Part shown: positions 13,501 through 15,347 of the stretch, piece after piece
How positions within the stretch are numbered: the stretch's first letter is position 1
How the letters are laid out: each line of letters starts with the position of its first letter
NCBI GenBank assembly: GCA_025928215.1
Contig: JAICJW010000050.1
Coordinates: 1 to 15,347, forward strand
Length of the DNA stretch: 15,347 nucleotides
Reading direction: 5' to 3'
Origin: Chloroflexia bacterium
GTDB taxonomy: Bacteria > Chloroflexota > Chloroflexia > Thermomicrobiales > JALYUS01
The notes under the pieces: model-generated
The model's input: the letters and a program-made list of their open reading frames with translations, nothing else
The model's database searches: none
Told to the model about the DNA's origin: nothing
Program-made: the position numbers and the translations under genes

Positions 13501-13553
13501 GGCAGTTCGCTGCCGTGAAGTCGGTGGCGTTCGTGCGGCCCGCGTGCGGCGGG
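13501..13553 (+). other. Two small stem-loops in the map-infA spacer
   Basis: GGCAG (13501-13505) and CTGCC (13510-13514) enclose a TTCG loop. CCCGC (13539-13543) and GCGGG (13549-13553) enclose GTGCG. Neither is followed by a T-run. The first overlaps the start point expected from the -10 motif at 13495-13500. Stems this short arise often by chance in GC-rich DNA, so regulation is only a suggestion. No ORF fits this spacer. Confidence 0.35.
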
Positions 13554-13578
13554 TATGAGAAAGAAATGAGGGGCGCCT

Positions 13579-13797
13579 TTGGCGAAGAAAGATGTCATCG
13601 AGGTCGAGGGGAAGGTCGTCGAACCGCTGCCGAACGCGATGTTCCGCGTTGAGCTGGAGAGCGGCCACGAGGTTCTTGCCCATATTTCCGGGAAGATTCG
13701 GTTGAACTTCATCCGCATTCTGCCCGGCGACCGCGTGCGCGTCGAACTTTCGCCCTATGACCTGACTCGTGGCCGTATTGTGTACCGACATCGCTAA
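13579..13797 (+). CDS. infA: Translation initiation factor IF-1, TTG start
   Basis: IF-1 binds the 30S A site during initiation and assists IF-2 and IF-3. The 72-aa OB-fold protein reads MAKKDVIEVEGKVVEPLPNA, then FRVELESGHEVLAHISGKIR, LNFIRILPGDRVRVELSPYD and LTRGRIVYRHR, matching the family from end to end. The first codon is TTG 13579. The nearest upstream ATG codons are out of frame or quickly stopped, and starting later would remove the conserved first strand. The ribosome site GAGGGG (13569-13574) is well placed. A weak start codon for an initiation factor is notable because IF levels can tune start-codon choice. Confidence 0.98.
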   Translation: MAKKDVIEVEGKVVEPLPNAMFRVELESGHEVLAHISGKIRLNFIRILPGDRVRVELSPYDLTRGRIVYRHR

Positions 13798-13815
13798 ACC
13801 AGGAGAGGATGACGC

Positions 13816-14193
13816 ATGGCTCGTATCGCCGGTGTAGACATTCCACGCGAGAAGCGCGTCGAAATCGCGCTCACGTATCTGTATGGTATCGGCCTGACAA
13901 CGAGTCAGAAGATTCTCGCGCGCACCGGCATCAATCCCGACACGCGTGTGAACCAACTGACCGACGATGAAGTGACGCGGCTGCGCGACATTATCGAGAA
14001 GGAGATGGTCGTCGAGGGCGATCTGCGCCGGGAAGTCGCGATGAATATCAAGCGGTTGATTGACATCAACTGCTATCGCGGTATCCGCCATCGGCGCGGG
14101 ATGCCCGTTCACGGCCAGCGCACGAAGACGAATGCGCGCACTCGTCGCGGTCCACGCCGCGCCGTCGCGGGCAAGAAGAAGGCAACGAAGTAG
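13816..14193 (+). CDS. rpsM: 30S ribosomal protein S13
   Basis: S13 sits at the top of the 30S head, forms bridges B1a and B1b to the 50S subunit, and its C-terminal tail approaches P-site tRNA. The sequence starts MARIAGVDIPREKRVEIALT and contains YGIGLTTSQKILARTGI and GDLRREVAMNIKRLIDINCY. It ends with GIRHRRGMPVHGQRTKTNAR and a Lys/Arg-rich tail. The length is 125 aa, normal. AGGAGAGG (13801-13808) serves ATG 13816. No L36 gene precedes it; only 18 bp separate it from infA. Its stop TAG (14191-14193) runs into the left arm of the next heptamer repeat. Confidence 0.99.
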   Translation: MARIAGVDIPREKRVEIALTYLYGIGLTTSQKILARTGINPDTRVNQLTDDEVTRLRDIIEKEMVVEGDLRREVAMNIKRLIDINCYRGIRHRRGMPVHGQRTKTNARTRRGPRRAVAGKKKATK

Positions 14194-14289
14194 TGAGCAG
14201 TTGTCAGTAGCCAGTAGCCGGTAGTCAGTTGAAAGGGGACACACGACGTGCGTTTCCTCTCTGGGTACCGACTACTGATCACTGACTAC
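14193..14289. repeat. Heptamer inverted repeat in the S13-S11 spacer
   Basis: The left arm has five 7-nt units in register, two degenerate and three good (GTGAGCA, GTTGTCA, GTAGCCA, GTAGCCG, GTAGTCA; 14193-14227). The right arm has three (CGACTAC, TGATCAC, TGACTAC; 14269-14289). The innermost pair GTAGTCA and CGACTAC matches at six of seven positions across a 41-nt loop. The array starts on the last base of the rpsM stop and ends 4-5 nt before the rpsK ribosome site. The right boundary is a near-copy of the rpsE leader (9343-9375). Confidence 0.87.
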
Positions 14290-14308
14290 TAGAGGAGCGG
14301 AGCGACGA

Positions 14309-14722
14309 ATGGCTGAGCAACGAAAACGAGGGGCACGCGGCGGCAAGAACCGGGTGCGGCGACGCGACCGGAAGAATATCCCGCGCGGGCGGGCATATAT
14401 TCAGTCCACCTTCAATAACACGCTGATCACGTTGACGGACCCGCAAGGGAACGTCCTTTCGTGGGGCAGCGCAGGATCATCGAACTTCAAGGGTTCGCGC
14501 AAGAGTACGCCATATGCCGGGCAGGTCGCCACCGAAGGTGCCGTCCGCCGCGCGATGGAGCACGGGCTTCGGCAGGTCGAGGTCTTTGTCAAAGGCCCCG
14601 GCAGTGGCCGCGAAGCGGCGGTGCGCGCGCTCCAGTCGTCCGGTTTGCAGGTGCTGTCCATCACGGATGTCACGCCGATCCCGCACAATGGGTGCCGCGC
14701 ACCGAAGCGACGGCGCGTCTGA
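14309..14722 (+). CDS. rpsK: 30S ribosomal protein S11
   Basis: S11 lies on the 30S platform, near the E-site mRNA and the anti-Shine-Dalgarno end of 16S rRNA. The 137-aa product has a basic N-terminus (about 1-28), then GRAYIQSTFNNTLITLTDPQ, GSAGSSNFKGSRKSTPYAGQ, VEVFVKGPGSGREAAVRALQ and the end ITDVTPIPHNGCRAPKRRRV. The Asn-Gly in PHNG is the site known to become isoaspartate in E. coli. It has two GGAG motifs before ATG 14309, as in rpsE. No S4 gene follows; 78 bp of non-coding DNA lead to rpoA. Confidence 0.98.
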   Translation: MAEQRKRGARGGKNRVRRRDRKNIPRGRAYIQSTFNNTLITLTDPQGNVLSWGSAGSSNFKGSRKSTPYAGQVATEGAVRRAMEHGLRQVEVFVKGPGSGREAAVRALQSSGLQVLSITDVTPIPHNGCRAPKRRRV

Positions 14723-14726
14723 GTGT

Positions 14727-14740
14727 TGCCCGCATGGGCA
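14727..14740 (+). other. Small stem-loop between rpsK and rpoA
   Basis: TGCCC (14727-14731) and GGGCA (14736-14740) pair around a GCAT loop, 4 nt after the rpsK stop. No T-run follows, so it is a poor terminator. The rest of the 78-bp spacer holds no ORF large enough for S4 or L36. A weak promoter-like pair (TTGGAT 14755-14760 with GATAAA 14777-14782) is too poor to call. Confidence 0.35.
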
Positions 14741-14800
14741 GGTAGTGTCGGGGTTTGGATTGGCAGTTCGAGTGATGATAAAAAAGGGAGGCTGAACGCG

Positions 14801-15347
14801 GTGCTTGACATTGCCCAGCCAAAGGTAGACCTCACAAAGAGTGGTCAAAATTACGCACGGTTCACCGTTGAACCGCTCTCGCCGGGATACGGCACGACAC
14901 TGGGGAACGCCTTGCGGCGTATCCTGCTCTCGTCGCTGCCCGGTACGGCGATTACCAAGATTCGCATCAGCGATGTCTGGCACGAGTTCAGCACGATTTC
15001 GCACGTGCGTGAGGATGTGACAGAGATTGTGCTGAACTTCAAGCGCATCCGCTTGCAGAGCGACGACAACCTCCCGGAGACGCGCGTTCGCCTCTCGTGG
15101 CAGGGCGCGGGCACGATCACGGCGGGTGATATTGCCTGGCCGTTCGAGATCACCTGCGTCAACCCGGACGAGGTGCTGGCGCACGTCGAGGACGACGAGG
15201 GCGCGCTGGATATTGAAGTGACGGTCGAACGGGGCCGGGCGTATCGCTCGGCGGAAGCGGCAGAGGGACTGGCGATCGGCGAGATTCCGGTGGATGCGAT
15301 TTTCACGCCGATCCCGCGTGTCAACTTCGTCGTTGAGCATACCCGTG
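14801..15347 (+). CDS. rpoA: RNA polymerase alpha subunit, N-terminal part (runs off the window)
   Basis: The alpha dimer is the scaffold on which beta and beta' assemble. The visible 182 codons cover most of the N-terminal domain. The dimerisation helix region reads VEPLSPGYGTTLGNALRRIL then LSSLPGTAITKIRISDVWHE, and EFSTISHVREDVTEIVLNFK follows, all strongly conserved. The C-terminal DNA- and activator-binding domain lies beyond the window. The start is GTG 14801, 9 nt after GGGAGG (14786-14791), giving the N-terminus MLDIAQPKVDL. Position after rpsK is usual for the alpha cluster, except that rpsD is missing in between. Confidence 0.98.
   Translation, partial: MLDIAQPKVDLTKSGQNYARFTVEPLSPGYGTTLGNALRRILLSSLPGTAITKIRISDVWHEFSTISHVREDVTEIVLNFKRIRLQSDDNLPETRVRLSWQGAGTITAGDIAWPFEITCVNPDEVLAHVEDDEGALDIEVTVERGRAYRSAEAAEGLAIGEIPVDAIFTPIPRVNFVVEHTR

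Noticed and set aside
3183..14289. Spaced repeats considered as a CRISPR array or transposon ends
   Set aside because: The units are 7 bp, directly abutting within arms and scattered over 11 kb. There are no unique spacers of constant length, no cas or transposase genes, and no target-site duplications that I could identify.
14755..14782. A promoter for rpoA (TTGGAT with GATAAA, 16 bp apart)
   Set aside because: Both hexamers match the consensus poorly, and several equally weak alternatives overlap. I could not support it over background.
14477..15340. A 287-codon open frame on the - strand across rpsK and rpoA
   Set aside because: It is antisense to two well-conserved genes and has the composition of a shadow frame. 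The rpoA coding frame explains the region fully.

Overview
The window is one continuous stretch of bacterial housekeeping DNA, all on the + strand. It holds the last codons of tuf, then the S10, spc and alpha ribosomal-protein gene clusters fused end to end, up to the first 182 codons of rpoA. The order is tuf'-rpsJ-rplC-rplD-rplW-rplB-rpsS-rplV-rpsC-rplP-rpmC-rpsQ-rplN-rplX-rplE-rpsN-rpsH-rplF-rplR-rpsE-rpmD-rplO-secY-adk-map-infA-rpsM-rpsK-rpoA'. The DNA is GC-rich with strong Shine-Dalgarno sequences. A four-cysteine (type Z) S14, an L30 gene, a short-LID adenylate kinase and the style of the N- and C-terminal protein extensions suggest a deep-branching GC-rich lineage. My best guess is Chloroflexota, near Thermomicrobia/Sphaerobacter. 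This is an impression from sequence style and was not tested.

Positions 1-5833 hold tuf' to rpmC, 5936-10672 hold rpsQ to rplO, and 10802-15347 hold secY to rpoA'. Most genes are 1-30 bp apart or overlap by 4 bp (rplD/rplW, secY/adk). There are seven longer spacers. The L15-SecY spacer carries a hairpin, a good sigma70-type promoter and a leader hairpin, so the secY-to-rpoA block probably has its own promoter. The map-infA spacer carries an extended -10 motif and two small hairpins. The other five, L2-S19, L29-S17, L6-L18, L18-S5 and S13-S11, are each filled by an imperfect inverted repeat built from tandem 7-bp units. No L36 gene (rpmJ) lies between infA and rpsM and no S4 gene (rpsD) between rpsK and rpoA, which are their commonest places.

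The genes make parts of the ribosome (30S: S3, S5, S8, S10, S11, S13, S14, S17, S19; 50S: L2-L6, L14-L16, L18, L22-L24, L29, L30). They also make factors for initiation (IF-1), elongation (EF-Tu), N-terminal methionine removal (Map), membrane insertion (SecY), adenylate balance (Adk) and transcription (RNA polymerase alpha). Several ribosomal proteins carry low-complexity tails not found in their family cores: acidic C-termini on L4, L22, L16 and L15, and an Ala/Pro-rich N-terminus on S10.

I see no new enzyme system, phage, transposase or CRISPR here. The item most worth a second look is the family of heptamer-built hairpins that fills five junctions of an otherwise compact essential operon, including a near-identical 33-nt segment in front of both rpsE and rpsK.
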